Assembly: GCA_002359055.1 (NCBI GenBank)
Contig: DEQC01000055.1
Span: 1 to 53,105 of the forward strand
Reading direction: 5' to 3'
DNA length: 53,105 nt
Origin: Flavobacteriales bacterium UBA3376
GTDB lineage: Bacteria; Bacteroidota; Bacteroidia; Flavobacteriales; Weeksellaceae
A program made the position numbers and the translations under genes. The notes below the pieces were generated by a model. The model was given only the letters and a program-made list of their open reading frames with translations. It ran no database searches and was not told the origin of the DNA. Position 1 is the stretch's first letter. Every line of letters starts with the position of its first letter. This document shows positions 36,466 through 45,771 of this stretch, piece after piece.

Positions 36466-36518
36466 CTATTGTAAGTCAAATTGAACTGATTTTAAATATT
36501 AAAAAACAACAAATAGAA

Positions 36519-38423
36519 ATGAGTAAAATAATAGGAATTGACTTAGGTACAACAAACTCTTGCGTTTCTGTAATGGAAGGAAGTGATCCGACTGTTATTC
36601 CAAACGCAGAAGGAAAAAGAACTACACCTTCGATCGTTGCATTCGTAGAAGGTGGTGAGAGAAAAGTTGGAGATTCGGCCAAAAGACAGGCTGTTACTAA
36701 TCCTAAAAAAACAATTTTCTCTATCAAAAGATTTATGGGAACTAAATTTTCCCAAGATGCTCAAGAAATCAATCACATTCCTTACAATATTGTAAAAGGT
36801 GAAAATGATACACCAAGAGTAGAAATCGATGGAAGAAACTATACGCCACAAGAGATTTCAGCTATGATTCTTCAGAAAATGAAAAAAACTGCTGAAGATT
36901 ATTTGGGGCAAGAAGTTACACGTGCAGTAATTACTGTTCCGGCCTACTTCAACGACGCTCAACGTCAAGCTACCAAAGAAGCTGGTGAAATCGCTGGTTT
37001 AACAGTTGAAAGAATTATCAACGAACCAACTGCTGCTGCTTTGGCTTATGGTTTAGACAAAGCAACTGAAGATAAAAAAATTGCAGTTTATGACTTAGGA
37101 GGTGGTACATTTGATATTTCAATCTTGGAACTTGGTGATGGAGTTTTTGAAGTTTTATCGACAAATGGTGACACTCACTTAGGAGGTGATGATTTCGATA
37201 ACGTGATCATTACTTGGTTGGCCGATGAATTTAAAAATGAAAAAGGAGTTGATTTAAGAAAAGATCCAATGGCTCTTCAACGTTTGAAAGAAGCTGCTGA
37301 AAAAGCTAAAATAGAATTATCTGCTTCTTCACAAACAGAAATCAACTTACCATATATTACCGCTACTCAAGCAGGCCCAGAGCACTTGGTAAAAACTTTG
37401 ACCAGAGCTAAATTCGAGCAATTATCTGACGATTTAGTACGCAGATCTATGGAGCCTTGTAAAGCTGCTTTGAAAGATGCTGGATTATCTGCTTCTGATA
37501 TCGATGAAGTAATTTTAGTAGGAGGTTCGACTCGTATCCCAAAAATTCAAGAGGAAGTAGAAAAATTCTTTGGAAAAGTTCCTTCAAAAGGTGTTAACCC
37601 AGACGAAGTTGTTGCTATCGGTGCAGCTATCCAAGGTGGAGTTCTGACAGGAGATGTAAAAGACGTATTGTTATTGGACGTTACTCCATTATCACTCGGA
37701 ATCGAAACTTTAGGTGGAGTATTTACTAAATTGATCGAAGCAAATACTACCATTCCAACGAAGAAATCAGAGATTTTCTCTACTGCCGCAGACAATCAAC
37801 CAGCGGTTACGCTAAGAGTTGGACAAGGTGAACGTTCGATGTTCAACGACAACAAGGAAATTGGTCGATTTGATTTGACTGACATTCCTCCAGCTCCGAG
37901 AGGTGTACCTCAAATTGAAGTTACATTTGACATTGATGCCAACGGTATCTTAAATGTTTCTGCAAAAGACAAAGGAACTGGTAAAGAACAATCGATCAAA
38001 ATCGAAGCTTCTTCTGGTTTGAGCGAAGAAGACATCGAAAGAATGAAAAAAGAAGCACAAGAAAATGCTGCAAGAGATGCTGAAGCGAAAGAGAAAATTG
38101 ATAAAATCAACGCTGCTGATGCATTGATCTTCCAAACAGAAAAACAATTGAAAGAATACGGCGATAAAATTCCTGCCGATAAAAAAGGTGCAATTGAAAC
38201 TGCTTTAGAAGAATTGAAAACTGCTCATGCTTCACAAGAAGTTGCTCAAATCGACCCTGCAACTGAAAAGCTTAACGAAGCTTGGAATGCTGCTTCTCAA
38301 GAATTATACGCTGCAATGAACGAAGGAGGACAAGCTGGTCCAACTCCGAATGCAAATGCAGGTTCTGACTCAACCTCAGGCGATAGCGAGGTTGAAGATG
38401 TAGATTTCGAAGAAGTTAAATAA
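36519..38423 (+). CDS. dnaK: Molecular chaperone DnaK (Hsp70)
   Basis: A 634-residue Hsp70. The ATPase domain opens with IIGIDLGTTNSCV (phosphate 1) and has VYDLGGGTFDIS (phosphate 2) and LVGGSTRIPKIQ. The substrate-binding domain follows, and the tail ends VEDVDFEEVK. It binds exposed hydrophobic stretches of client proteins and works with DnaJ and GrpE, neither of which is in this window. The frame is open from a TTG at 36462, but that codon lies in the putative sigma-54 promoter, and the family start is ATG 36519. A symmetrical terminator follows. Confidence 0.98.
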   Translation: MSKIIGIDLGTTNSCVSVMEGSDPTVIPNAEGKRTTPSIVAFVEGGERKVGDSAKRQAVTNPKKTIFSIKRFMGTKFSQDAQEINHIPYNIVKGENDTPRVEIDGRNYTPQEISAMILQKMKKTAEDYLGQEVTRAVITVPAYFNDAQRQATKEAGEIAGLTVERIINEPTAAALAYGLDKATEDKKIAVYDLGGGTFDISILELGDGVFEVLSTNGDTHLGGDDFDNVIITWLADEFKNEKGVDLRKDPMALQRLKEAAEKAKIELSASSQTEINLPYITATQAGPEHLVKTLTRAKFEQLSDDLVRRSMEPCKAALKDAGLSASDIDEVILVGGSTRIPKIQEEVEKFFGKVPSKGVNPDEVVAIGAAIQGGVLTGDVKDVLLLDVTPLSLGIETLGGVFTKLIEANTTIPTKKSEIFSTAADNQPAVTLRVGQGERSMFNDNKEIGRFDLTDIPPAPRGVPQIEVTFDIDANGILNVSAKDKGTGKEQSIKIEASSGLSEEDIERMKKEAQENAARDAEAKEKIDKINAADALIFQTEKQLKEYGDKIPADKKGAIETALEELKTAHASQEVAQIDPATEKLNEAWNAASQELYAAMNEGGQAGPTPNANAGSDSTSGDSEVEDVDFEEVK

Positions 38424-38443
38424 TTCAATTATTTATAAATTAT

Positions 38444-38477
38444 AAAAGAAGCCGTTTCAATTGAGACGGCTTCTTTT
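38444..38477. terminator. Bidirectional terminator between dnaK and fahA
   Basis: A near-perfect 34-nt palindrome (AAAAGAAGCCGT and ACGGCTTCTTTT arms) with T-runs on either strand, lying between the convergent dnaK (stop 38423) and fumarylacetoacetase (stop 38505) genes. Confidence 0.85.
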
Positions 38478-38504
38478 GTATGTAATTCTATTTTGATTAA
38501 ATAA

Positions 38505-39752
38505 TTAATCCAAAGCTGGTAAAATCTTTCCACTCACTTCTCCAAATCCTACTCTCTTACCATCCTTTTCACACCAACCTCTCATAATGATAGTATCGTT
38601 ATCTTCAATGAAAGTACGCTCTGAACCATCTGATAATTTTATTGGCTTTGATCCGGACCAAGTTAATTCCAACATAGATCCGTAAGAATCCTCTGACTTA
38701 CCACTTATAGTTCCACTTGCATACATATCTCCTACTTCCAAATTACAACCATTGACTGTATGATGAGCCAATTGCTGAGCCATGTTCCAATACATATATT
38801 TGAAGTTTGAATTACAAATCACATTCTCATCTCCACCTTCTGGTTGAAGTATAGTTTGCAATTGAATATCGAAATTCTTCTTTCCTTCATATTGTAAATA
38901 AGGTAAAACCTCCGGCTCTTGTTTTGGTCCTTCGACTCTAAAATCTTCCAAAGCTTCTAAAGTTACAATCCATGGAGAAATTGATGATCCAAAATTCTTC
39001 GCCAAAAATGGCCCTAATGGAACATATTCCCATCGCTGAATATCTCTTGCACTCCAATCGTTGAACAATACCAAACCAAAAATATGATCTTCAGCTTCAG
39101 CTGTTGAAATACTTTCACCTAAATCCGTGAAAGAATTCGTAATAAATGCCATTTCTAATTCAAAATCCAATCTTTTGCTCGGTCCAAAGGTCGGTTGATC
39201 AGCATCATTTGCTTTGGTTTGACCTTTTGGTCGGTACAAAGGAGTACCCGAAACTACAATAGAAGACGCTCTACCATGATAACCTACAGGTATGTGTTTC
39301 CAGTTCGGCAAAAGTGCATTGTCTGGATCACGGAACATTTTACCCACATTGGTCGCATGCTCTATACTACTATAAAAATCTGTATAATTAGGAATGTGAA
39401 CTGGCAATTGCATATAAGCTTGATCAATTGGATACAATGCTAATTCTAAAGTTTCCTTGTCTTTGGAAAGCTCTGAATCCTCCAACAACAACTTTTGTAA
39501 ATGTTCACGCATGGGAACTGTATAAGCCTTACCCAATGAAATGAAGTCGTTCAAAGCAAATGCCTCAAATACATTCTCCTCTAAATCAAATTGATCAAAA
39601 TATCCTTTGTCGAACAATACTGCAAGATTGATAACAGTATCACCCACTCGAGTTACACAGGCAATTTCATCATCCTCAAAAACTGCAACTCCAAAAGGAA
39701 TATTATAAATAGAAAAATCCGATTGCGAATCGTAAGAAATAAATGATTTCAT
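38505..39752 (-). CDS. fahA: Fumarylacetoacetase
   Basis: Fumarylacetoacetase splits fumarylacetoacetate to fumarate and acetoacetate, the last step of tyrosine breakdown. At 415 residues it is the full-length eukaryote-like form with an N-terminal SH3-like domain. The metal-binding hydrolase part carries LDFELEMAFIT, FGLVLFNDWSARDIQRWEYVPLG and SPWIV, with the conserved Asp/Glu ligands and catalytic His near VGYHGRASS. No other tyrosine-catabolic gene is nearby. A TAnnTTTG box (39780-39787) lies about 28 nt upstream. Confidence 0.95.
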   Translation of the reverse strand: MKSFISYDSQSDFSIYNIPFGVAVFEDDEIACVTRVGDTVINLAVLFDKGYFDQFDLEENVFEAFALNDFISLGKAYTVPMREHLQKLLLEDSELSKDKETLELALYPIDQAYMQLPVHIPNYTDFYSSIEHATNVGKMFRDPDNALLPNWKHIPVGYHGRASSIVVSGTPLYRPKGQTKANDADQPTFGPSKRLDFELEMAFITNSFTDLGESISTAEAEDHIFGLVLFNDWSARDIQRWEYVPLGPFLAKNFGSSISPWIVTLEALEDFRVEGPKQEPEVLPYLQYEGKKNFDIQLQTILQPEGGDENVICNSNFKYMYWNMAQQLAHHTVNGCNLEVGDMYASGTISGKSEDSYGSMLELTWSGSKPIKLSDGSERTFIEDNDTIIMRGWCEKDGKRVGFGEVSGKILPALD

Positions 39753-39779
39753 ATTAATATTTTAATGTTTTATGGAAAC

Positions 39780-39787
39780 CAAAAATA
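39780..39787 (-). promoter_or_regulatory. TAnnTTTG promoter box for fahA
   Basis: TATTTTTG on the minus strand with 27 nt between it and the ATG at 39752. The gap to ung (39788-39900) shows no other clear element. Confidence 0.4.
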
Positions 39788-39900
39788 AGAATAAATAGAT
39801 TAATGAACGAATAAACCAAGTCTTATCCTCTCATTTAAATTTATTGCAAATTTCTCATCAATAAACTCTTTCATCAATCGAAATCATCAATCAAGGCTCA

Positions 39901-40563
39901 TTACCATTCGATAGGCTTCTCTCCTATTGATTTCAAAAATTTATTGGTTTTAGAAAATGGTTTACTTCCATAAAATCCTCTATAAACCGAACGTGGTGAT
40001 GGATGAACTGCTTTCAGCACTCGATGTCTCGATGCATCGATGATTCTACCTTTCTTTTGAGCATAACTTCCCCAAAGTATAAAAACCAAATTATCTTTAT
40101 GATCTGACAATTTTTGAATCACTGCATCCGTGAACTTTTCCCAACCTCTATTTTGATGTTTTCCAGGTTCACCTTCTCTAACAGTCAGAGTTGAATTCAA
40201 CATCAAAACACCTTGTTCTGCCCATCGCATCAAATTTCCACTTTTAGGAATTGGAACTCCTAAATCATCATTCAATTCTTTGAAAATATTCACTAAACTC
40301 GGTGGTTTTTTCACACCTTCCATTACTGAAAAACAAAGTCCATCGGCTTGATTTGGACCATGATAAGGATCTTGTCCCAAAATCACAACCTTAACATCAT
40401 CAAAATGAGTAATTTCAAATGCAGCAAATATCAATTCCTTGGGTGGATAAACTGTATATTTTTCATATTCAGCATCGACAAACTCCAACAAATTCATGAA
40501 ATATCCCTTCGCAAATTCATCCTCCAATATCTCATTCCAAGAGTTTTCTTTGTTTACTTTCAT
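39901..40563 (-). CDS. ung: Uracil-DNA glycosylase
   Basis: A family 1 UDG (220 residues) that excises uracil from DNA in base excision repair. The water-activating motif GQDPYHGP (63-70, catalytic Asp65) and the DNA-intercalating HPSP motif near residue 187 are present, with LVFILWGSYAQKKG between. Length and start are typical. It is divergent from mutS2; the two TAnnTTTG boxes lie back to back between the starts, so the two repair genes share a promoter region of 42 nt. Confidence 0.97.
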   Translation of the reverse strand: MKVNKENSWNEILEDEFAKGYFMNLLEFVDAEYEKYTVYPPKELIFAAFEITHFDDVKVVILGQDPYHGPNQADGLCFSVMEGVKKPPSLVNIFKELNDDLGVPIPKSGNLMRWAEQGVLMLNSTLTVREGEPGKHQNRGWEKFTDAVIQKLSDHKDNLVFILWGSYAQKKGRIIDASRHRVLKAVHPSPRSVYRGFYGSKPFSKTNKFLKSIGEKPIEW

Positions 40564-40581
40564 AATATTATTTTAAGTTGT

Positions 40582-40589
40582 CAAATATA
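40582..40589 (-). promoter_or_regulatory. TAnnTTTG promoter box for ung
   Basis: TATATTTG on the minus strand, 18 nt before the ung ATG, and only 3 nt from the plus-strand box of mutS2. Confidence 0.5.
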
Positions 40590-40592
40590 GAT

Positions 40593-40600
40593 TATTTTTG
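40593..40600 (+). promoter_or_regulatory. TAnnTTTG promoter box abutting mutS2
   Basis: TATTTTTG ends 5 nt before the mutS2 ATG, so the message should be leaderless or nearly so. Confidence 0.5.
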
Positions 40601-40605
40601 TAGCA

Positions 40606-42753
40606 ATGCAGTTATCAAGACAGACTTTAGAAGATTTAGAATTTCCAGAAATTTTGGAAAACATTGCGACTTTTTCATTCAATGAAAAAACCGCTCAACT
40701 GATTCGTGAACTTCAGCCTTATGAAGACCATGAATTGTTGATCAAAGATTTAAAAACAACCAATGAATACCTTTCGAGTTTCGAAAGCGAAAATAGAATT
40801 CCATTTTCTGAATTCTATTATATGAGTGATTTTCTTCCGCGATTGAACATTGAAAATTACTATTTAGATGTCGAGCAATTTTTTCAAATCAAATCCAATG
40901 CTCTTCAAATCAAAGAAATCACGAAGTTCTTTGCTAAATTCGAAGAATATTTTCCAGAATTACAGAAAATTGTTTCCAAAATCATTTATGAAAATGAAAT
41001 CGTTAAGGAAATCGATAATGTTTTCAATAAACATGGAGAAATCAAAAATTCAGCGAGTAAGGAATTGGCAGAAATTCGAAGGAAAATTAAAAATATAACA
41101 GTGAAAATTGCTGATTTATTCAAAAAAGCAATTGCACAAAATTCAGAATATCTCGATGATATCAAAGAAACTGTAGTTGACAACAAAAGAGTTTTGGCTG
41201 TCAATTCAGGAGTGAGAAAAAGAGTCAAAGGAAGACTTTTAGGAACTTCAAAAACTGGTTCGATTTCATTTATTGAACCTCAAAGTGTCTATCAATCCAA
41301 TCGCGAATTAGAAGAATTGATCGACGAAGAAGCCAAAGAAATCATCAAAATTCTAAGAAATCTTACCGCAATTATTGCTGTGCACAAAGAAACTTTGGAA
41401 ACTTATGAAGATCTACTTGAATATTTAGATTTCACTCAAGCCAAAGCTCGTTTTGCACAAAAAATAAATGCTGTTTTACCCAACATTCAATCTGATAAAA
41501 AATTAAATTTAATCGATGCTTATCATCCGATATTATATTTAAAGAATTCAGAAAAAAAATTAGAAACCATTCCTCAAACCTTATCGATGAATGATGAACA
41601 ACGCATCATCATCATTTCTGGACCAAATGCAGGTGGAAAAAGCATCACGCTGAAAACCATAGGTTTGAATCAACTCATGATTCAAAGTGGAATTTTAATT
41701 CCGATACATCCAAAATCTGAAATTGGATTTTTCAATAAAATCTTCACTGACATAGGTGATAACCAGTCCATTGACAATCAATTGAGCACTTACAGTTATC
41801 GTTTGAAACAAATGTCGTTTTTCATTCGAAATGTCGATGAGAACACACTTTTATTGGTCGATGAATTTGGAACGGGTTCAGATCCAGAATTGGGAGGTGC
41901 ATTGGCTGAAGTATTTTTTGAAGAATTTTATGAGAGAAATGCTTATGGAATTTTCACCACACATTATTCAAACATAAAAGTCGCCGCAGAGGAATTGCCA
42001 CATGCCATCAATGCAAGTATGTTATTTGACGAAAAAACATTGAGTCCACTTTATAAATTAGAACTCGGTCAAGCGGGAAGTTCATTTACGTTTGAAGTAG
42101 CAGAAAAAAACAAAATTCCCTATCGATTGATCAATCGAGCAAAGAAAAAGGTTGAAAAGGACAAAGTTCGTTTGGACAAAACCATACTTAAATTACAACA
42201 AGAAAAATTTGAAATTCAGAAAACAAAAGATCAAGTCAAAGAGTTGCAACAAAGTTCAGTTGAACAAAATAAAGAGTTGGAACAAACTCAAGAGAAAATC
42301 CAAGAAAAGTTGGTTGAATTCCAACAATTGTATGACAACGAATTGAAAGATTTAAGAACTGGAAAAAGGGTGAACGAATGGGCGGATGAATATTTAAAAA
42401 CAAAGAATAAGAAAAAATTGATCAACAACTTTTTGAAATGGGTAGAAATCGAAAATTCAAAGAAAACAAAACTCAATAAAATTGAAGAAAAGAAGAAAAA
42501 AATCACCCAAAGAAAAGTTCAAAGTGAATTGAAGAAAAATAAAGAAAATATAGAAAAAGTTCAAGAAGAAATCAAAGAGAAAAAAGAAAAGGAAGTTAAA
42601 AAATCAATAGAAAAATTAAAAGTTGGTGATCGAGTAAAAATGAAAGACAGCAACAGCATTGGAACCATAGAAAAAATTCAAAACAAAACTGTTACAATTA
42701 ATTATGGCCAATTTCTGGCGAAAATTTCTATATTTGATATTCATAAAGTTTAA
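40606..42753 (+). CDS. mutS2: MutS2-family ATPase lacking the Smr domain
   Basis: MutS2 proteins bind branched or colliding-ribosome substrates and are not mismatch-repair enzymes. This 715-residue copy has the MutS core with Walker A GPNAGGKS near residue 340, Walker B LLLVDEFGTGSDPE and a long charged coiled coil (about 505-660) rich in Lys, Glu and Gln. It ends with a KOW-like segment (VGDRVKMKDSNSIGTIEKI), and the C-terminal Smr endonuclease domain of B. subtilis MutS2 (about 80 residues) is absent. The gene is divergent from ung. Whether loss of Smr is normal in flavobacteria should be compared. Confidence 0.94.
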   Translation: MQLSRQTLEDLEFPEILENIATFSFNEKTAQLIRELQPYEDHELLIKDLKTTNEYLSSFESENRIPFSEFYYMSDFLPRLNIENYYLDVEQFFQIKSNALQIKEITKFFAKFEEYFPELQKIVSKIIYENEIVKEIDNVFNKHGEIKNSASKELAEIRRKIKNITVKIADLFKKAIAQNSEYLDDIKETVVDNKRVLAVNSGVRKRVKGRLLGTSKTGSISFIEPQSVYQSNRELEELIDEEAKEIIKILRNLTAIIAVHKETLETYEDLLEYLDFTQAKARFAQKINAVLPNIQSDKKLNLIDAYHPILYLKNSEKKLETIPQTLSMNDEQRIIIISGPNAGGKSITLKTIGLNQLMIQSGILIPIHPKSEIGFFNKIFTDIGDNQSIDNQLSTYSYRLKQMSFFIRNVDENTLLLVDEFGTGSDPELGGALAEVFFEEFYERNAYGIFTTHYSNIKVAAEELPHAINASMLFDEKTLSPLYKLELGQAGSSFTFEVAEKNKIPYRLINRAKKKVEKDKVRLDKTILKLQQEKFEIQKTKDQVKELQQSSVEQNKELEQTQEKIQEKLVEFQQLYDNELKDLRTGKRVNEWADEYLKTKNKKKLINNFLKWVEIENSKKTKLNKIEEKKKKITQRKVQSELKKNKENIEKVQEEIKEKKEKEVKKSIEKLKVGDRVKMKDSNSIGTIEKIQNKTVTINYGQFLAKISIFDIHKV

Positions 42754-42766
42754 ATAAAGGGTATTT

Positions 42767-44755
42767 ATGAGAAATAAAATTTTACTAAGTGCTATTTTGG
42801 TAAGCACATTTGCTTTTTCGCAAGAGAAAGTAAACAAAGAAGAACTGCAGAAAATAGAAATAACAAATGCAGCGAAGTATCAACAAGACAAAGCTAGAGC
42901 GGCACAGCTACTAAAAGAGCACAAACTCCCTGAAGAAAGTGGTTTCCAAGGATTTGAAAATGGTACTCCAGTCATCTATTCTGTAAATAGTATGACTCAG
43001 ATCAAATCTATGGATACTGATTTCATACATGATGGAACAGTTACTGGAGCTGCTGTTACAGGAGATGGAATGACCGTTTATATTTGGGATGGCGGTAAGG
43101 TAAGAACGACTCATACTGAGTTTGATGACAGAGCTATAAATGTTGAGACTACAGGAACAAATTCAGCTCACGCAACTGGCGTTGGAGGAGTTATCGTTTC
43201 GAGAGGTGCTAAAGAATCGGCCAAAGGAATTGCTCCTGATGCATTATTAAAAGCATTGAATTTCACTTCAGGTAGCACGACTGCAGAAATGTCCAATCAA
43301 TCAGCTTTGGATGAAAATCAAGATTATATGATTTCAAACCACTCTTATGGATCGTTGACAGGTTGGAGTTTTAATTCAAGCAATGGAAGCTGGTATTGGT
43401 ACGGTTATCCACATTTATCGGAAACTGAATCTGCATTGTTTGGAATGTACACAAACACTGATGCTGCTTACGATAACATTGCTTACAACGCACCACAGCA
43501 CAGTATATTTAAATCTTCAGGAAACAATCGTGGAGAAGGGCCTGGTGAAATTGTCACTCACTTCGCATTTGCACCCAATGGAAGTTGGCAACAATTCTCA
43601 GGAGTAGAAAGACCTGATGATTGTGTGGCAAATGGAGGTTATGATTGTCTTACTTTTTCAGGATCTATGGGTAAGAACATCATACTCGTGGGAGCGGTAA
43701 GACCTATTCCTGGCAATCAGAGATACGATCATCCGAACGATGTTAGAATGACAAACTTCAGTGGTTTTGGTCCAACGGACGATGGGAGAATTAAACCTGA
43801 CTTAGTTGCAATTGGGCAAGCGGTAGATGCGCCAACCAACAACTCTGACAATTCATATACAAATTGGAACGGAACTTCTTTTTCTACACCAGCTGCAGCT
43901 GGAGTTGGGGTTTTGTTGCAACAAATCAAAAACGAATTTGATGGTGGATATTTAAGATCGGATATGATGAAAGCTTTACTGATCAACACTGCCAACGAAT
44001 CGGGAACTGATCTTGGACCTGATTATCGATTTGGATATGGATTGATCAACGCAATGAAAGCTGCTGAAACCATTATTAATTCTAACAACGATAGCTATAC
44101 AACTATAGAAACCCTAAACAACAACAGTGAATTTGAAATCACTTTTAAAGCTTTAGGCGATGAACCTATAAAAGCAACAATCGCTTGGTTAGATCCAGCA
44201 GGAACCCCAAATCCCACACTTTCATTGAATAACAGAACTCCTATGTTGGTCAACGACTTGGACTTCAGAATCACCGAAGGTGGAACTACATATTACCCTT
44301 GGAAACTCGATCCTGAAAATCCTGCAGAAGCAGCAACCCAAGAAGACAATAGCGTTGATAATGTTGAGCAAATTTTCATTGAAAACCCTATAGCTGGAGC
44401 AACTTATACTTTCAAAGTCACTCATAAAGGGAATTTAGTAAATGGTCAACAAGTTTTTGCTTTGGTGATCAATGGAGTTGAGTCTAATTTAGGTGTTAAT
44501 GAAGTTAACTTAGAGGAAAAAATATCAATTTATCCAAATCCTGTAAAAGATGTTTTGAATATTCAATGGAATAAAGATTTGAACAATGTTCAAATTAGAA
44601 TTTTTGATGCAATGGGCAATGTGGTTCATTTCAACAAATTAAATTCTTTCAATTCCAACGAATCAATCAATGTCAATCATTTACCAACTGGAGTTTATTT
44701 GGTACACATCAAATCAGATGAAGGAACAATCACCAAAAAGATTATCAAAAAGTAA
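42767..44755 (+). CDS. Secreted S8 subtilisin-like protease with type IX secretion sorting domain
   Basis: A 662-residue exported serine protease. A signal peptide (MRNKILLSAILVSTFAFS) is followed by a subtilase domain with a D108 (VYIWDGG), H135 (NSAHATGVGG), oxyanion N253 and S371 (NGTSFSTPAAAG) catalytic set. A P-domain or jelly-roll-like region follows (NPTLSLNNRTPMLVNDLD), and the C-terminus is a type A T9SS sorting domain (ISIYPNPVKDVLNIQ to TGVYLVHI and final basic TKKIIKK). It is probably secreted or surface-attached and degrades external protein. The gene lies 13 nt after mutS2 but is functionally unrelated. A strong terminator follows. Confidence 0.95.
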   Translation: MRNKILLSAILVSTFAFSQEKVNKEELQKIEITNAAKYQQDKARAAQLLKEHKLPEESGFQGFENGTPVIYSVNSMTQIKSMDTDFIHDGTVTGAAVTGDGMTVYIWDGGKVRTTHTEFDDRAINVETTGTNSAHATGVGGVIVSRGAKESAKGIAPDALLKALNFTSGSTTAEMSNQSALDENQDYMISNHSYGSLTGWSFNSSNGSWYWYGYPHLSETESALFGMYTNTDAAYDNIAYNAPQHSIFKSSGNNRGEGPGEIVTHFAFAPNGSWQQFSGVERPDDCVANGGYDCLTFSGSMGKNIILVGAVRPIPGNQRYDHPNDVRMTNFSGFGPTDDGRIKPDLVAIGQAVDAPTNNSDNSYTNWNGTSFSTPAAAGVGVLLQQIKNEFDGGYLRSDMMKALLINTANESGTDLGPDYRFGYGLINAMKAAETIINSNNDSYTTIETLNNNSEFEITFKALGDEPIKATIAWLDPAGTPNPTLSLNNRTPMLVNDLDFRITEGGTTYYPWKLDPENPAEAATQEDNSVDNVEQIFIENPIAGATYTFKVTHKGNLVNGQQVFALVINGVESNLGVNEVNLEEKISIYPNPVKDVLNIQWNKDLNNVQIRIFDAMGNVVHFNKLNSFNSNESINVNHLPTGVYLVHIKSDEGTITKKIIKK

Positions 44756-44773
44756 AGGATTAATTCATAAACT

Positions 44774-44805
44774 AAAAAGCTGCCAAAGTTTGGCAGCTTT
44801 TTTTA
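44774..44805 (+). terminator. Intrinsic terminator of the subtilase gene
   Basis: AAAAAGCTGCCA and TGGCAGCTTTTT form a 12-bp stem with a short loop (AAGTT), followed by more T. It lies 18 nt after the stop. Confidence 0.9.
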
Positions 44806-44853
44806 TGGGGTGAATTGCTCAAAATATTTTGATATTGAATTTATAGGTAATTT

Positions 44854-45771
44854 TTACTTTTTATTTTTTCTCAATGACTGTTTAATCAAACTCATGATGT
44901 ATTCTAAATCTTCGTCGGTATTTATAGCTATTTCATAATCTCCATTTCCCCAATGCCCCGTGGAAGAAACATCTCTGCAAATTCCCTTGGGATCATTTAA
45001 CTCACCTTTTAATAAATTTATCCAAATTTTTAGTTGACTTCGTTGTATATGTACATCAACAACATTGGTTGAAGCAACAAAAGCTATGTATAGTTTTTTT
45101 GGTTTTAGCTCTAAATCTCCAAGATTTAAAATTGCTAATTTTAGTTGTTCATACAATTCTTTTATTTCTTCTGAGCCTTTATCTATATGCTCTTGTTCTG
45201 TATAAACTTTAATTTCTTTTGAAACTTTTTCTATAGTTGTATCCTCTCTACTGATGGTTTTCACACTTTCTTGAGCACCCGAAGTTTGAATTTGATGATA
45301 ACTTAGCGTCTGATTATTGTATCTTTTGACTTCCCATAATTCAATAGGCAGATCTTTAAAATTAATTGCCTCTTTTTGATAAGTTGTAAAACTTGGAGAA
45401 ACAAAAACCACACGAGATTGTGACCAATCAACATCACTTCGCTTTAAGGTATTTTTCTTATTCTCATTATATTCAAGAATGAAATCAGCTTTATTGTTAA
45501 GCATCAATGATAAATACGCATAACCTTGATCTATAACGCTAAAATTTTTATCTCGCTTATATTCTATAATCACAAAGCTTGAAGTTTCATTATCAAAAGC
45601 CAATGTATCTAACCGAAAATTATTAATTGAAAACTCTGAACGTACAAAGTCAAGGTTAAAAATAGTTGTTATATTTTGTTCTGTTATATTTTGAATTTCT
45701 TTTTCAAGTCTAAAAGGAAATTCTTTAATTGTTTCGAGTTTATTTGTTTTATCTAAACTAAAAAGTTTCAT
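44854..45771 (-). CDS. PDDEXK-nuclease-like protein with C-terminal DUF5655 domain
   Basis: A 305-residue protein. The N-terminal half has a restriction-endonuclease-like core: RLDTLAFD (Asp55) followed by FVIIEYKRD (Glu70, Lys72), giving the D-x14-ExK spacing, and a following helix DQGYAYLSLM. The C-terminal half (KKLYIAFVAST, GHWGNGDYEIAI) matches DUF5655. Proteins with this layout are thought of as standalone nucleases; the DNA target is unknown. The frame is open to a TTG at 45798, but ATG 45771 is the natural start. It lies in accessory-like surroundings next to crcB and may have a defence or repair role (inference). Confidence 0.8.
   Translation of the reverse strand: MKLFSLDKTNKLETIKEFPFRLEKEIQNITEQNITTIFNLDFVRSEFSINNFRLDTLAFDNETSSFVIIEYKRDKNFSVIDQGYAYLSLMLNNKADFILEYNENKKNTLKRSDVDWSQSRVVFVSPSFTTYQKEAINFKDLPIELWEVKRYNNQTLSYHQIQTSGAQESVKTISREDTTIEKVSKEIKVYTEQEHIDKGSEEIKELYEQLKLAILNLGDLELKPKKLYIAFVASTNVVDVHIQRSQLKIWINLLKGELNDPKGICRDVSSTGHWGNGDYEIAINTDEDLEYIMSLIKQSLRKNKK

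Noticed and set aside
36340..36518. CIRCE element upstream of dnaK
   Set aside because: No TTAGCACTC-N9-GAGTGCTAA repeat is present; only the TGACA-N3-TGTCA palindrome is.
36462..36518. Extended N-terminus of DnaK from TTG
   Set aside because: The 19 added residues have no match to Hsp70 starts and overlap the putative promoter.
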